From Oceanihabitans iliipiscarium (GTDB lineage: Bacteria > Bacteroidota > Bacteroidia > Flavobacteriales > Flavobacteriaceae), in the NCBI RefSeq assembly GCF_042686125.1, contig NZ_JBHUOV010000001.1, positions 186,001 to 250,000 of the forward strand: 64,000 nt of DNA, in the 5' to 3' direction. Under the pieces are notes generated by a model, which saw nothing but the letters and a program-made list of their open reading frames with translations, ran no database searches and was not told the origin of the DNA. Position numbers and translations under genes: made by a program. Below are positions 17,444 through 26,944 of the stretch, piece after piece. Numbering within the stretch: position 1 is the stretch's first letter; every line of letters starts with the position of its first letter.

Positions 17444-18172
17444 TTAGTCTTGCACTTGTAATGAGATAGGGAAACCATAAGGCACAGTTACAGGTTTACC
17501 TCTTTGCATTCCTGGCTTCATTTTAGGTAATTGGCTTACTACTCTTACAGCTTCTTTTTCTAATCTAGGATGAGGAGCTCTTGCAGCAACACCAACAACA
17601 TTCCCGCTTTTATCTACTTTAAACTGAATGCTTATTCTGTGCTTTCCAGATCTTAACCCTAAGTCTTGTGCTAATTCTGAATTAAACTTTTTGTTTACAA
17701 ACTTGCTGATTTTCTCAGACATGCATTTTTTTCTTTCGTTGTTGTTTTTCTTGCTTTCACATCCAGGAAAAACTGGTACATTTTCAATTATAGCAAAAGG
17801 CACCTCTATATCTTCTTCAACCTCTTCAATTTCTTCAACCTCTTCAACCTCTACAATTTCTTCTTCCTGACTTGTTTCTGTTGATTCTATAACCGTTTCT
17901 TCAACCTCTTCTTCATCTTCTACAACTTCAATAACTTCTGGCGCAGCAGGAGGTGGTGGAGGTGGTGGAGGTGTTTGAATTTGCTCAGTAATTGGCACTT
18001 CTTCATCTAACTCTTCATCAAGATTTAACTGACCAATATCTATTGCAGATTTATCATAGGTTTTATAGTTAATAGCATAGTTTGTTAAAAATAGCATTAA
18101 TACTAAACCAACTAAAAAGTAGAGAGTACTGTTTCTACCAACATTTGCTTTTGGATTTTTCTTAAGTTCCAT
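17444..18172 (-). CDS. Energy transducer TonB family protein (242 aa) with Pro and Glu tracts
   Basis: N-terminal membrane helix at about 14-34 (TLYFLVGLVLMLFLTNYAIN), a run of eight prolines (about 69-76), then a strongly acidic Glu/Val repeat (about 85-125), and a C-terminal TonB_C domain (VPVFPGCES, FKVDKSGNVVGVAA, LPKMKPGMQRGKP). The proline and acidic segments are the rigid periplasm-spanning linker of TonB proteins, here with Glu in place of the usual Pro-Lys repeats. It follows the VanZ gene by 60 bases and is the last gene before a strong terminator. Confidence 0.9.
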   Translation of the reverse strand: MELKKNPKANVGRNSTLYFLVGLVLMLFLTNYAINYKTYDKSAIDIGQLNLDEELDEEVPITEQIQTPPPPPPPPAAPEVIEVVEDEEEVEETVIESTETSQEEEIVEVEEVEEIEEVEEDIEVPFAIIENVPVFPGCESKKNNNERKKCMSEKISKFVNKKFNSELAQDLGLRSGKHRISIQFKVDKSGNVVGVAARAPHPRLEKEAVRVVSQLPKMKPGMQRGKPVTVPYGFPISLQVQD

Positions 18173-18232
18173 AATTTTTATTTTTACCTGTTGCTAAAAT
18201 AACCATTTATTTGGCAAAAAAGCAAGCGATTA

Positions 18233-18610
18233 TTATTTTTTAACTTCTGCTTTCTTAAACAGAAATAGAATTGCTATTGTTAGACAAACACCTAAAGTGT
18301 TTGCTAAAATATCATTGTTTTCAGCAACTCTAGTACTGGTAAGCGTGCCTTGTAATACCTCAATAATTATACCAAATATAATAGATATTATTGCTGCAAT
18401 TAATAATGATGCATTAAAAGTCTTATTAAACTTATAGTATAATGCTTTAAACCAAAACCAAGCTAAAGCACTATAGGCTATGAAATGAAATATTTTATCG
18501 GTGTTTGAATAATTTATTTCTTTTAATCCTGAAATATGTATAAGACTTAATACCGCAAGAATTGTGGAATAAATTATGGTAATAATTAACGCGTGTTTTT
18601 TAAGCACCAA
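18233..18610 (-). CDS. VanZ family membrane protein
   Basis: 125 residues with four membrane helices and the VanZ-like motifs DKIFHFIAYSALAWFW (about 37-52) and IIEVLQGTLTSTRVAENNDILANTLG (about 82-107), where conserved acidic and Asn residues lie between helices. Function of stand-alone VanZ proteins is not known; teicoplanin resistance is reported only for some Gram-positive members. Its start overlaps the end of gcvH by 11 bases, so translation is probably coupled. Confidence 0.88.
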   Translation of the reverse strand: MVLKKHALIITIIYSTILAVLSLIHISGLKEINYSNTDKIFHFIAYSALAWFWFKALYYKFNKTFNASLLIAAIISIIFGIIIEVLQGTLTSTRVAENNDILANTLGVCLTIAILFLFKKAEVKK

Positions 18611-18980
18611 TTAGATTTTTATAATCTTCTGAAGACATAAGGCTTTCAGTCTGAGCCAGATCAGAACATTTTATTTTAATCATCCATCCTTCACCATAAG
18701 GATCTGTATTTACTTTTTCAGGTTCATCTTCTAAAGCTTCATTAAACTCAATGATTTCTCCAGAAAGTGGTAAAAACAAATCAGAAACTGTTTTTACAGC
18801 TTCAACTGTTCCAAATATTTCTTCAGCATCAAGTGTTTCATCAACAGTTTCAACTTCAACATAAACAATGTCTCCTAATTCTGATTGAGCAAAATCTGTA
18901 ATACCAATCGTTGCGATATCGCCTTCTAATTTAACCCACTCGTGGTCTTTAGTATATTTTAATTCTGATGGAATGTTCAT
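18600..18980 (-). CDS. gcvH: Glycine cleavage system H protein
   Basis: 126 residues, full length. The lipoyl-attachment lysine is Lys63 in GTVEAVKTVSDL, with the family motifs YTKDHEWVKLEGD near the start, ITDFAQSELGDIVYVE, and PYGEGWMIKIK. The H protein shuttles the aminomethyl group between the P, T and L proteins of glycine cleavage and may also be a lipoate donor. The P and T genes are not in the window. It follows sprA by 60 bases, a gap with an exact -7 promoter element, so it may also be transcribed on its own. Confidence 0.96.
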   Translation of the reverse strand: MNIPSELKYTKDHEWVKLEGDIATIGITDFAQSELGDIVYVEVETVDETLDAEEIFGTVEAVKTVSDLFLPLSGEIIEFNEALEDEPEKVNTDPYGEGWMIKIKCSDLAQTESLMSSEDYKNLIGA

Positions 18981-19006
18981 TTTAATTTTTTAATAGTTGT
19001 TAATCA

Positions 19007-19014
19007 CAAATGTA
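19007..19014 (-). promoter_or_regulatory. Possible -7 element for gcvH
   Basis: Minus-strand TACATTTG, an exact match to TAnnTTTG, 26 bases before the gcvH start. The -33 region is weak. It would let gcvH-VanZ-tonB be read independently of sprA. Confidence 0.42.
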
Positions 19015-19040
19015 TTTAATAGTCTTTTAATTTTCACTTT

Positions 19041-22000
19041 TTAATTTCCAAAATTATACCTTAAAGTCAAACCAGATCTTATAGTAGTTTGTGGAAATGC
19101 TGTAGATATTGCATATTCAGAGAATGTATAATCAAAGTAAAAAATTCCTGTTAGATTTTTACTAAACGCATAGTCTGCAGTAAACTTACCACTCCAAAGT
19201 GTTTGTCCTGATGTAATTTGATTGTTTTCTAAATCTAAATATCTGATAATGGTTTTATTCTCTCTCAATGCTAAATCTGCTTTAAGATTTAAATCACTTA
19301 CAATCGTTTTTCTAGGACCAGCTAACTTAGATTTTATTCTTACATCTTTAATTCTGTAACCTAAGCCAATTTTATACTCTTGACCTTTAATTTCTGTAAC
19401 TAAATTATTATCAAAACTTAACGAAAGCATTCTGTCTTTTTTTAGTTCTGCTAAAATCTTAATAGAACTATTTGTTTCAAAGTCTAGACGAAATAGAGGA
19501 CTAAACATTTCTGTTAAGTTAATATTACTATATAAGGTTTCGTTTTTAAAGTTTCCATTTTGATCTAAATCATCTGGATTATTAGTATCGTAATCTAAGT
19601 TTGTTCTAAACTGATTGATTGTATAATTTGAACGATAACCATGAGAAATAGAAAAACGCTTAAATTTCTTTTTAAACCAATCAAACTTCATAAGTCCAGT
19701 GTATTTAATATCCCAATTAGGAATTGGCACATTTCTAAAAGCTGTTAATTTCACTTTTCCTGCATCTTGTCCAGTATAAGCTGATAAGAATGCTGGTAAC
19801 AATACGGCTTGACTTGTTTTTCCGTAACCTATAGGATACCCTTCTGCATCTATATTCGCTGGGTTTGACAGGTCTATTCCTCTTTCTTGAGCTAAACGAT
19901 TCGCAATAGTCAATCTATTGTTTTCAAAATCACTAAATGCTTGAGATTCGTTTTCATCACTTTTACTAAATGCGGTTTTTATTAGCAAACTAGATATCGT
20001 AAAATTCCCAAAAGTATTAGGAGTTAATGATTCATATTCTAATTCGCCTGCAACATCATTTATACGATAGTTTTCTGAGAAGTTTTCTGAAATGATTCTA
20101 TTACCTATAAAATCAATTTTAAAATCATTAAATGGTTCTACGTTTACAGAATAATCTAATTGTTTTGCGTGAGTTTCTGTGTATTGCTGATTAAATTCTG
20201 GGAATACTGTAAGCCATCCGTTACGTGCCGCTAAGCTTCTTATATCACTTTGACTACCAAAAGTATATCCAATGGTAGGTTTAAGTGTACCTATAAACCC
20301 TGGTGATTGTAGATAGCCTGGAAGATACGTTCCGTTATTTTCATTATAATTAACTTGAATTCGTTTAACCATAGTTAATAAACCTAAGCCAAAGTTACCA
20401 AGTTTACTTGGCTTTTTTGTTTCGGGCGTTTTAGCTTTGTCGTCTGCTCCAGGTGGTGTTCCTTTTTTAGCTGTTTGTCGACCTCTAGACCTTTTTGGTG
20501 CTATACCAATATAATTATACAGCCTATTCATGTCTAAAGATGTATTTATATTATGCACATTGGCGTTAGATATAGAATTTCCTAAATCATATACCTGACC
20601 ATTAAGTTCTAGGTTCCCAAATAAATCTGATCCTTTTTGCCACTGAAACTCTCCACTGTAGGTATAAGTTGCATTAATGAAACTAAAGGTTGGAATTTTA
20701 TTAATTGGTATTTCATAATTAACTCCTAATTTTTGGTATTGTCGGTTAGGATCTCCAAAATCGAAGAAGCCATCCCAAACATCTAAATCAGGGTCTTGCC
20801 TTCCGTTTAATTCATCATTAATAAAATAGTTTCTAACAATATTATTATTTGAAGCTGTAAAATCTAGGCTAAGTGATTTCGTTAAATTGTAATTTATTGT
20901 GTACTGAAAATCAAAAGTATAGTTTCTTCTAAATAATTCTTCTAGTCCAATATTAGCTCCACCTAAATCAATTTCTCTAAATTTTTGTTTATTAAATTGT
21001 CTGTTAAAATTAGTGTTTACTGCAAAACTTGTTGGTAAAGGGTTAACATTAAAATCTTTTAAAAGTTTCCAATATTTACCAGTAAATAAAGAATCATTCT
21101 TTTTAAATGGTTCTATAGTTAAAGGGTTAAAGTTAAAAGCATAATTAACTCCTGCAGCGACTTGTTTGTCAACTGAGCTTTCGATTTCAAAATCACGATG
21201 ATCGACTTTGTTATACGAATAGTTTAATGTTAAGTTTTCTACATCATAAAAACGCGGCGTTTTTTCTGTTGTTCTTTCTTTTCTAACACCAATAAAATTG
21301 ATACTTTTTCTTTTGGTGAAATTTTCTGATTGTTCTTTTATTTTTTTACGCTCTGCACTATTTTCTGCAGCATCTAACCTCGTTTCTAATTCTATATCTT
21401 TATATAATTGATCATACTTAGGTGTAATCGTTTCTTCAGCTATACCATAGTTAAATGGAATTTGAAGTCCCCATTTTTCAGGTAATAACTGGCCTACATT
21501 TATATTAGTTACAACATCATATTGTAAAACATCTTCTCTACTACGTTCCTGAGGTCCTTGCTCAATTCCGCCAAAACCAGAAGTACTTTTACGACCTGTT
21601 GCGCTAATGTTCGCAAAGTCTGCAAAGTTAGAATCAAGACTTACTACAGCTGCCCAACCTCCTTCATTATCCATTTCTGCAAGACGAAGTTCATTAAACC
21701 ATACTTCACCACATCTATTTCCTGAAGTTGCATTTTTAACACCAACCATTAAAGTTCTAATATCACCAAAATTAGGGTTACCAAATATTCCTATTCTTTG
21801 CTCGATGGCATCGTAACCGTCATACTCTCCACCAGTTGGGACAGGTGTTAACTCGCTTCCTACAACATCATAAAAACTTGGGTTAAGTCCATCAAAACCA
21901 TTTGCTATTGCTAATGATTTTATTTCTTGTAATAGTTTTAGTTCTATATTAATCTGATTTTCTTCAGGCCATAATGCAGATCTTGAAGTTCCTGTTGATA

Positions 22001-25000
22001 GTTTTAATGGTACTTCAATTTGATAGTAGTTTTGTGTGAGGTCATTTCCCATCCTAATAAATCCTACCAACTCATCATCGCCTAGACCTGTTATCTCTCC
22101 TTCTTCTGCGTGCATAAACATTTGTAAACGTTTATACTGTCTCATGTCAACATTAATATTTTTATAGACTGCTCTAGAATCATGAGATTCTAAATCACAA
22201 ACATTAACCACTAATGATTGCTCATTTTGTCTTATAACAGTATTATTATTATATAATTCTTCTGGATCAACACCTGGAGGTGATTGGTAATCACCATCGT
22301 TTTCTAGAGTACTAATTACTCCGATAGTAAATTCTGTATTAGGGTCTAAAGCAGGATCTCCTAAATCTTCATCTAATGTTTGAGAGTATCTTCTCCATTC
22401 GCTACGCACTAAGTCTAATGTTCCAAACCTAAATATTGTAGGTTCAGTAAAGTCTTTTAGATACATACGAGCAAAACGTATAGAACGTAAATCTGCAATC
22501 CCTCCAACATTATTTGTAAAGTCTGCAACAGGAATTCTAAATTGATACCAAACAGGAACAATAGTTCCTCCGTTAGGAAGTAGTCTAGCTTCACTATCTT
22601 TTACATCAACAATATAAGGGTTGTTAATATTTAAATCTGTTGGTGTAATATCTAGTTCATATTCAAAATAACTATCAATGGTATTCATTGTGTTATCTCT
22701 ATTAATATCTTCAACATCTGGTTGGGTTGTACTCCCTCTATTAGTGTCACTAAAGGTGTCTGGTGAATTCCCTTGCGTTCCATTATAACGTTTATAGCGT
22801 TCAAAAAGATCTCCATCAGTATTTAAAAAATAACTATAGTTGTCATTTGCTGGATCTGGCAAACTACTATAAGCAGGATCAAGGCCTTGTTCTTCAAAAT
22901 CATCATAACCATCATAACCAACATCTTGATTATCTCTCTCGCCTCCAGTGGTGTCAAACGCATAAATTAGAGATTGGTTTTGAGGCACTACAGATCCCCA
23001 AGCTGTTGGTGTTAAAGCACTAACATCTCCATCTTGTGGCAATCCATTTTCATATACTTTACGACCATCTTTAATAACATCTTCAGAGATATTACCAAGG
23101 TTAAACACTAATTTTCCTCCAGGATTTGTTACATTTTCTTGAAAAGGATCTTGCAACCAGAATTCAATATATTCAACATTTGCTTGTTCAAAATCAGTAG
23201 AAGTTAATTGTCTTGTAATACCAGCCCAAGAGTTTTGTGGTTGTGTTAATGTATTTGTTGGGATATCAACTTGAGTATTTTGAAAGTTATAAGGCCCTCT
23301 TTCGTTAGGGTAATATGAAAGGTCTAAAGTATTTAATACAGTCGTTTGTCCTTGTGCAATATCTTGCTGAGGAAATAGTTCATTAATAAACACACGAGAG
23401 GTATATAATCCAGACATGTCATCATCACTTATATCACCTGGACGTTGGCTACTATAGAATATTGGGTCAATATGATACCAGTTTAGCATGGCTCTACCAT
23501 AACCATTTTGAATCCCTTGTGCGTTGTCTCCAAGGATATTTACTGGCAATTCATCTGGGCGACTTGACATATACCACGATTGCGCCGATTTTAAGTCGAT
23601 AGCACTTTGTGAGCCTTCAAAATCATCTATATATGATGTTGAAACACCTTGAAAATCTGTACCTTTAGGAGAACCTGGTCGTAAGGCAGCTATTTCACCT
23701 CTAACAGATAAATTTGACGGAACATCTGTATCTATATTAGGCAACTTATTTACAAGTCGAGTAAAGAAAGGCACCTCTGTAGAATAGTTCACATTTAATC
23801 CGAATATTTTATTATTTATAGGCTCGCTATTATAATTTGCTTTTTGAGTGATTGGTCTTTCTTTTAAACTTATATAGGTACCACCAATAACAAAGTTTTC
23901 ATTAAACTTATGTTCTACATTGACACCAAAAAACCGTTTAGATTGTTGTCCAAAGATGGAATTATTTTCTGTAGAAACTTCTATTGGAGTGTTTGAAGCT
24001 TTTAAAGCTTCATCTAAAATTTGAACGCGACCAAGTTGATAATTTACTGTATAATCGATACCTTCAACTAAAACTCTTCCTCCAGCAGTTACTCTAACAG
24101 ACCCTCTTGGTACATTAAACGCGCCAATTGGGATACCATCACTTCCTTCAGATTTATACCTTCCTTTAAGTTGAAATTTGTTCTTCTCTACTTCTTCTAA
24201 AGCAGCTGTTTTAGTTTCTTTATATAAAACATCATATACGTACTTGGCTTGATTGTCGTTAAACGATGTTGTATTTTCATAATCTTCTCCACCTAAAGCT
24301 AATACATCGAAAAGGTATTCACCAAAAGGTTCAACCTTAGTAAACACAATTTTTCCATTTAAAGGAATTACGGTTATTCCAGGAACAAAATCAAAGAAAC
24401 CATCACCACCTACTTGTCCATCATTATTAAAATTTAATTTATCTAAATGGAATAGTCGAATTAAAGGAGTTTCAACAATTTCTGTATCATCTGCAGTCGT
24501 TGTGGTATTCCCATCAAATATAGGGAATGCTGTTCCCTCAACTGGTGTTATATAATTTATAGGTGAGCCTTCATTGTAAAAAATATTTAATTTAAAATCT
24601 TCATTACTTAACTGATAAGCTCCAGTATTATATATGTTTTTCATCATTAAATCCCAAATTGGCTCAGAAGTTGTAGTTATTGGGCTTTTTAATAATTTTA
24701 ATACAAGATTGTTATTGGTAACACCAATGACATCTCCCATAGCATCAGTTTCAACACCAGTCGCATCTACACCATCATTTGCAAATTCTCCTACTTGGTA
24801 TACTTCTCCAGCAACTGTAAATTGAAAAGCAACAGCTAAAATTTCGTCATTATTTAGGCGTTGACTTAATGAGATATATCCTAATTGTGGATGTAGTGTA
24901 TATTCTTGTCCTTCAGTTAATTTTCTAGCATTTTCAAGTTTTCCGTAGTCTTTACCTTCTGTAACAAAAGTTTGAGTGATCCCAAAACCAGACTGAACAG

Positions 25001-26246
25001 TGGCCACATCTCTAATTAATTCTGTTAGTACAGACGTTGTACCAATAGCCTCAGGATCAAAATCATTATTACTATTATCTGGATAAGCTCCAGGGCCAAC
25101 ATTAAAAAAAGTAGCGGGAAGTCCAGGTTGCGGATTTCCCATGTCATCAAAAGCAATTCCAGTTTGTTCAGGTGTACCTTCACCCAAATCCTGTAAACCA
25201 ACTATATTTCTTACGTTTTCTGTTCTATTACTTCTATTAGTTACCCAAACTTCAATTCTACTAATTTGCACTTGACTATTTATAAATGGGTAATTTTTCA
25301 AGGCCTCGTCATAAGTATCTCTAAAATATTGAGCTAAAAAGAAGTGTCTATTTTCATCATAATCACGTGCGAAAAATTCAAATTCTTGAACCGTTCCACC
25401 ACCTTCAGCGACAACTGTTTTAGAATCAGATTTTTGCTCAGAGAAGACTGCTGTAATCGTTGTTTTACCAAATTGTAATTGTGTTTTTACACCAAACAAA
25501 CTTTGAGCTCCAGTAATTAAAGAGCTATTAAGTGGCATATTGACGTTACCAACTTCTATTTTTTGAATGATATCATCTTCGGTTGGTGTATATTCTAATT
25601 TGACTAAGTTTTGAAAATCAAAAGTAGATTCTGTATCATAATTCGCAGTAACTTGTAATCGAGTACCTACTTTTCCTAATAAACTTAAGCTAATTCGCTG
25701 ATCAAAATCAAACGTGAAATTGCTTCTATTTCTAGGAGAAAATGCAGGATTATCTTGTTTAGAAAACAAGATTCCCAAATCCATTTCAACTGAACCTTGA
25801 GGGACGACTTCAATGGTATTGCCACCAAAAATCGTTTCAAAAAGTCCGGAGTTTACATAAAATTCTGGAAGAAGGTTCTTTTGCTCTTCTTGGCTTCCCT
25901 CTTTTTTCCCATCAAAAGCATCTATTTTTTCTTTATAGTAGCTTCTAACATTTTCTTTAGCCACTAATTGTTGATATTCCTGAGGCGTTAAGATGACAGG
26001 ATAATTAATGTTAAATTCGCCCACCGATTCAGTATAAATATACCTATCGGTTATTGGGTCATAAGTATATTGTGAAACAATGCTATTAGGATTAGGCATT
26101 TGCATATTACCAAGGCTATAGCCTGTACTTGTTGAATCTTGAGGTGTTTCTACCTGAGCCGAAGCAATAAAAGACAACAAAATAGCAACTATTGAAAAGA
26201 GCTGCTTCTTAATACGATTAGAGGATTTATAGTTAGTTGTATTCAA
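19041..26246 (-). CDS. sprA: Cell surface protein SprA, outer-membrane translocon of the type IX secretion system
   Basis: 2401 residues, the normal size for SprA. Signal peptide (about 1-30, ending IASAQ) followed by long beta-rich regions throughout, with SprA-type segments such as FNFDFDQRISLSLLGKVGTR-like sequence near 190, and a C-terminus ending in alternating aromatic strands (SGLTLRYNFGN). SprA forms the very large beta-barrel through which type IX cargo crosses the outer membrane and is needed for gliding in Flavobacterium johnsoniae. It is six bases downstream of ruvA, a linkage common in the family, so the transcript likely begins at the ruvA promoter. Confidence 0.96.
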   Translation of the reverse strand: MNTTNYKSSNRIKKQLFSIVAILLSFIASAQVETPQDSTSTGYSLGNMQMPNPNSIVSQYTYDPITDRYIYTESVGEFNINYPVILTPQEYQQLVAKENVRSYYKEKIDAFDGKKEGSQEEQKNLLPEFYVNSGLFETIFGGNTIEVVPQGSVEMDLGILFSKQDNPAFSPRNRSNFTFDFDQRISLSLLGKVGTRLQVTANYDTESTFDFQNLVKLEYTPTEDDIIQKIEVGNVNMPLNSSLITGAQSLFGVKTQLQFGKTTITAVFSEQKSDSKTVVAEGGGTVQEFEFFARDYDENRHFFLAQYFRDTYDEALKNYPFINSQVQISRIEVWVTNRSNRTENVRNIVGLQDLGEGTPEQTGIAFDDMGNPQPGLPATFFNVGPGAYPDNSNNDFDPEAIGTTSVLTELIRDVATVQSGFGITQTFVTEGKDYGKLENARKLTEGQEYTLHPQLGYISLSQRLNNDEILAVAFQFTVAGEVYQVGEFANDGVDATGVETDAMGDVIGVTNNNLVLKLLKSPITTTSEPIWDLMMKNIYNTGAYQLSNEDFKLNIFYNEGSPINYITPVEGTAFPIFDGNTTTTADDTEIVETPLIRLFHLDKLNFNNDGQVGGDGFFDFVPGITVIPLNGKIVFTKVEPFGEYLFDVLALGGEDYENTTSFNDNQAKYVYDVLYKETKTAALEEVEKNKFQLKGRYKSEGSDGIPIGAFNVPRGSVRVTAGGRVLVEGIDYTVNYQLGRVQILDEALKASNTPIEVSTENNSIFGQQSKRFFGVNVEHKFNENFVIGGTYISLKERPITQKANYNSEPINNKIFGLNVNYSTEVPFFTRLVNKLPNIDTDVPSNLSVRGEIAALRPGSPKGTDFQGVSTSYIDDFEGSQSAIDLKSAQSWYMSSRPDELPVNILGDNAQGIQNGYGRAMLNWYHIDPIFYSSQRPGDISDDDMSGLYTSRVFINELFPQQDIAQGQTTVLNTLDLSYYPNERGPYNFQNTQVDIPTNTLTQPQNSWAGITRQLTSTDFEQANVEYIEFWLQDPFQENVTNPGGKLVFNLGNISEDVIKDGRKVYENGLPQDGDVSALTPTAWGSVVPQNQSLIYAFDTTGGERDNQDVGYDGYDDFEEQGLDPAYSSLPDPANDNYSYFLNTDGDLFERYKRYNGTQGNSPDTFSDTNRGSTTQPDVEDINRDNTMNTIDSYFEYELDITPTDLNINNPYIVDVKDSEARLLPNGGTIVPVWYQFRIPVADFTNNVGGIADLRSIRFARMYLKDFTEPTIFRFGTLDLVRSEWRRYSQTLDEDLGDPALDPNTEFTIGVISTLENDGDYQSPPGVDPEELYNNNTVIRQNEQSLVVNVCDLESHDSRAVYKNINVDMRQYKRLQMFMHAEEGEITGLGDDELVGFIRMGNDLTQNYYQIEVPLKLSTGTSRSALWPEENQINIELKLLQEIKSLAIANGFDGLNPSFYDVVGSELTPVPTGGEYDGYDAIEQRIGIFGNPNFGDIRTLMVGVKNATSGNRCGEVWFNELRLAEMDNEGGWAAVVSLDSNFADFANISATGRKSTSGFGGIEQGPQERSREDVLQYDVVTNINVGQLLPEKWGLQIPFNYGIAEETITPKYDQLYKDIELETRLDAAENSAERKKIKEQSENFTKRKSINFIGVRKERTTEKTPRFYDVENLTLNYSYNKVDHRDFEIESSVDKQVAAGVNYAFNFNPLTIEPFKKNDSLFTGKYWKLLKDFNVNPLPTSFAVNTNFNRQFNKQKFREIDLGGANIGLEELFRRNYTFDFQYTINYNLTKSLSLDFTASNNNIVRNYFINDELNGRQDPDLDVWDGFFDFGDPNRQYQKLGVNYEIPINKIPTFSFINATYTYSGEFQWQKGSDLFGNLELNGQVYDLGNSISNANVHNINTSLDMNRLYNYIGIAPKRSRGRQTAKKGTPPGADDKAKTPETKKPSKLGNFGLGLLTMVKRIQVNYNENNGTYLPGYLQSPGFIGTLKPTIGYTFGSQSDIRSLAARNGWLTVFPEFNQQYTETHAKQLDYSVNVEPFNDFKIDFIGNRIISENFSENYRINDVAGELEYESLTPNTFGNFTISSLLIKTAFSKSDENESQAFSDFENNRLTIANRLAQERGIDLSNPANIDAEGYPIGYGKTSQAVLLPAFLSAYTGQDAGKVKLTAFRNVPIPNWDIKYTGLMKFDWFKKKFKRFSISHGYRSNYTINQFRTNLDYDTNNPDDLDQNGNFKNETLYSNINLTEMFSPLFRLDFETNSSIKILAELKKDRMLSLSFDNNLVTEIKGQEYKIGLGYRIKDVRIKSKLAGPRKTIVSDLNLKADLALRENKTIIRYLDLENNQITSGQTLWSGKFTADYAFSKNLTGIFYFDYTFSEYAISTAFPQTTIRSGLTLRYNFGN

Positions 26247-26252
26247 ATCTTA

Positions 26253-26834
26253 TTATAAATTTTTTAAAGCTTGTTTAATAATTACTTCCACGTTTGCTTC
26301 AGGATTTGTCAACATAATTTTATCAACAACACGTTCGGCTTGTTTTTTATTAAACCCTAAAACTTCTAAAGCAGATAACGCTTCATCTTTGCTGGTATTG
26401 TTTAACGAAACAGAAACTTCATCAATATCATAAATCTTTAAAACTTTATCTTTTAAATCTAGAATGACACGCTGAGCTGTTTTTGCTCCAATGCCTTTAA
26501 TAGATTGAATTAAAGCAACATCATTAGTAGCAATACCTTCTCTCACCTGTTTTGGTGTTAATGAGGAAAGCATGGTTCGCGCTATGCTTGCGCCAATACC
26601 ATTTACAGAAATTAACAATTTAAACATTTCTCTTTCTGCTAATGATGAAAAACCAAATAATGTATGCGAATCTTCTTTAACTTGAAGATGCGTATACAAT
26701 TTGAGGTTTTCTTTGTCAGGAATTTGAGAAAATGTATGTAAGGAAATGTTTAATAAATAACCAACACCATTGCAATCAATAACAACATCTGTTGGGTTTT
26801 TTTCAACCAATTTTCCTTGAATGTGTGTAATCAT
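26253..26834 (-). CDS. ruvA: Holliday junction branch migration protein RuvA
   Basis: 193 residues with the OB domain at the start (MITHIQGKLVEKNPTDVVID), two helix-hairpin-helix motifs (LISVNGIGASIARTML and LIQSIKGIGAKTAQRVILDL at about 72-125) and a C-terminal UBA-like domain III (DEALSALEVLGFNKKQAERV). RuvA tetramers hold the four-way junction for the RuvB motor. RuvB is in this window (33540-34562) but in a different transcription unit. RuvA is directly followed by sprA. Confidence 0.96.
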   Translation of the reverse strand: MITHIQGKLVEKNPTDVVIDCNGVGYLLNISLHTFSQIPDKENLKLYTHLQVKEDSHTLFGFSSLAEREMFKLLISVNGIGASIARTMLSSLTPKQVREGIATNDVALIQSIKGIGAKTAQRVILDLKDKVLKIYDIDEVSVSLNNTSKDEALSALEVLGFNKKQAERVVDKIMLTNPEANVEVIIKQALKNL

Positions 26835-26856
26835 GTATTAACCCTCATTAAACTCC

Positions 26857-26896
26857 CAAATGTAATAAAATTATTGTGCATATCCATTAGGATATG
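26857..26896 (-). promoter_or_regulatory. Probable ruvA-sprA promoter with an inverted repeat over the -33 region
   Basis: Minus-strand TACATTTG (26857-26864) is an exact -7 match 23 bases before the ruvA start. The inverted repeat CATATCC-N4-GGATATG (26879-26896) covers the place where the -33 element should be; no T-run follows it, so it is not a terminator. It could be an operator or simply a cruciform. Confidence 0.45.
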
Positions 26897-26944
26897 TTAA
26901 ATCGTACAGAATAGTATATTTTATAGTTAAAGAGCTTCGCTTTT

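Noticed and set aside
26879..26896. Hairpin CATATCC-N4-GGATATG as a maeB terminator
   Set aside because: No T-run follows on either strand; its place over the -33 region of ruvA fits an operator better.
26928..26944. Short AAAGAGC/GCTTTTTT hairpin as a terminator after maeB
   Set aside because: It is short, overlaps the stop region, and on the minus strand the sequence after it is AACTATAAAA, not a T-run.
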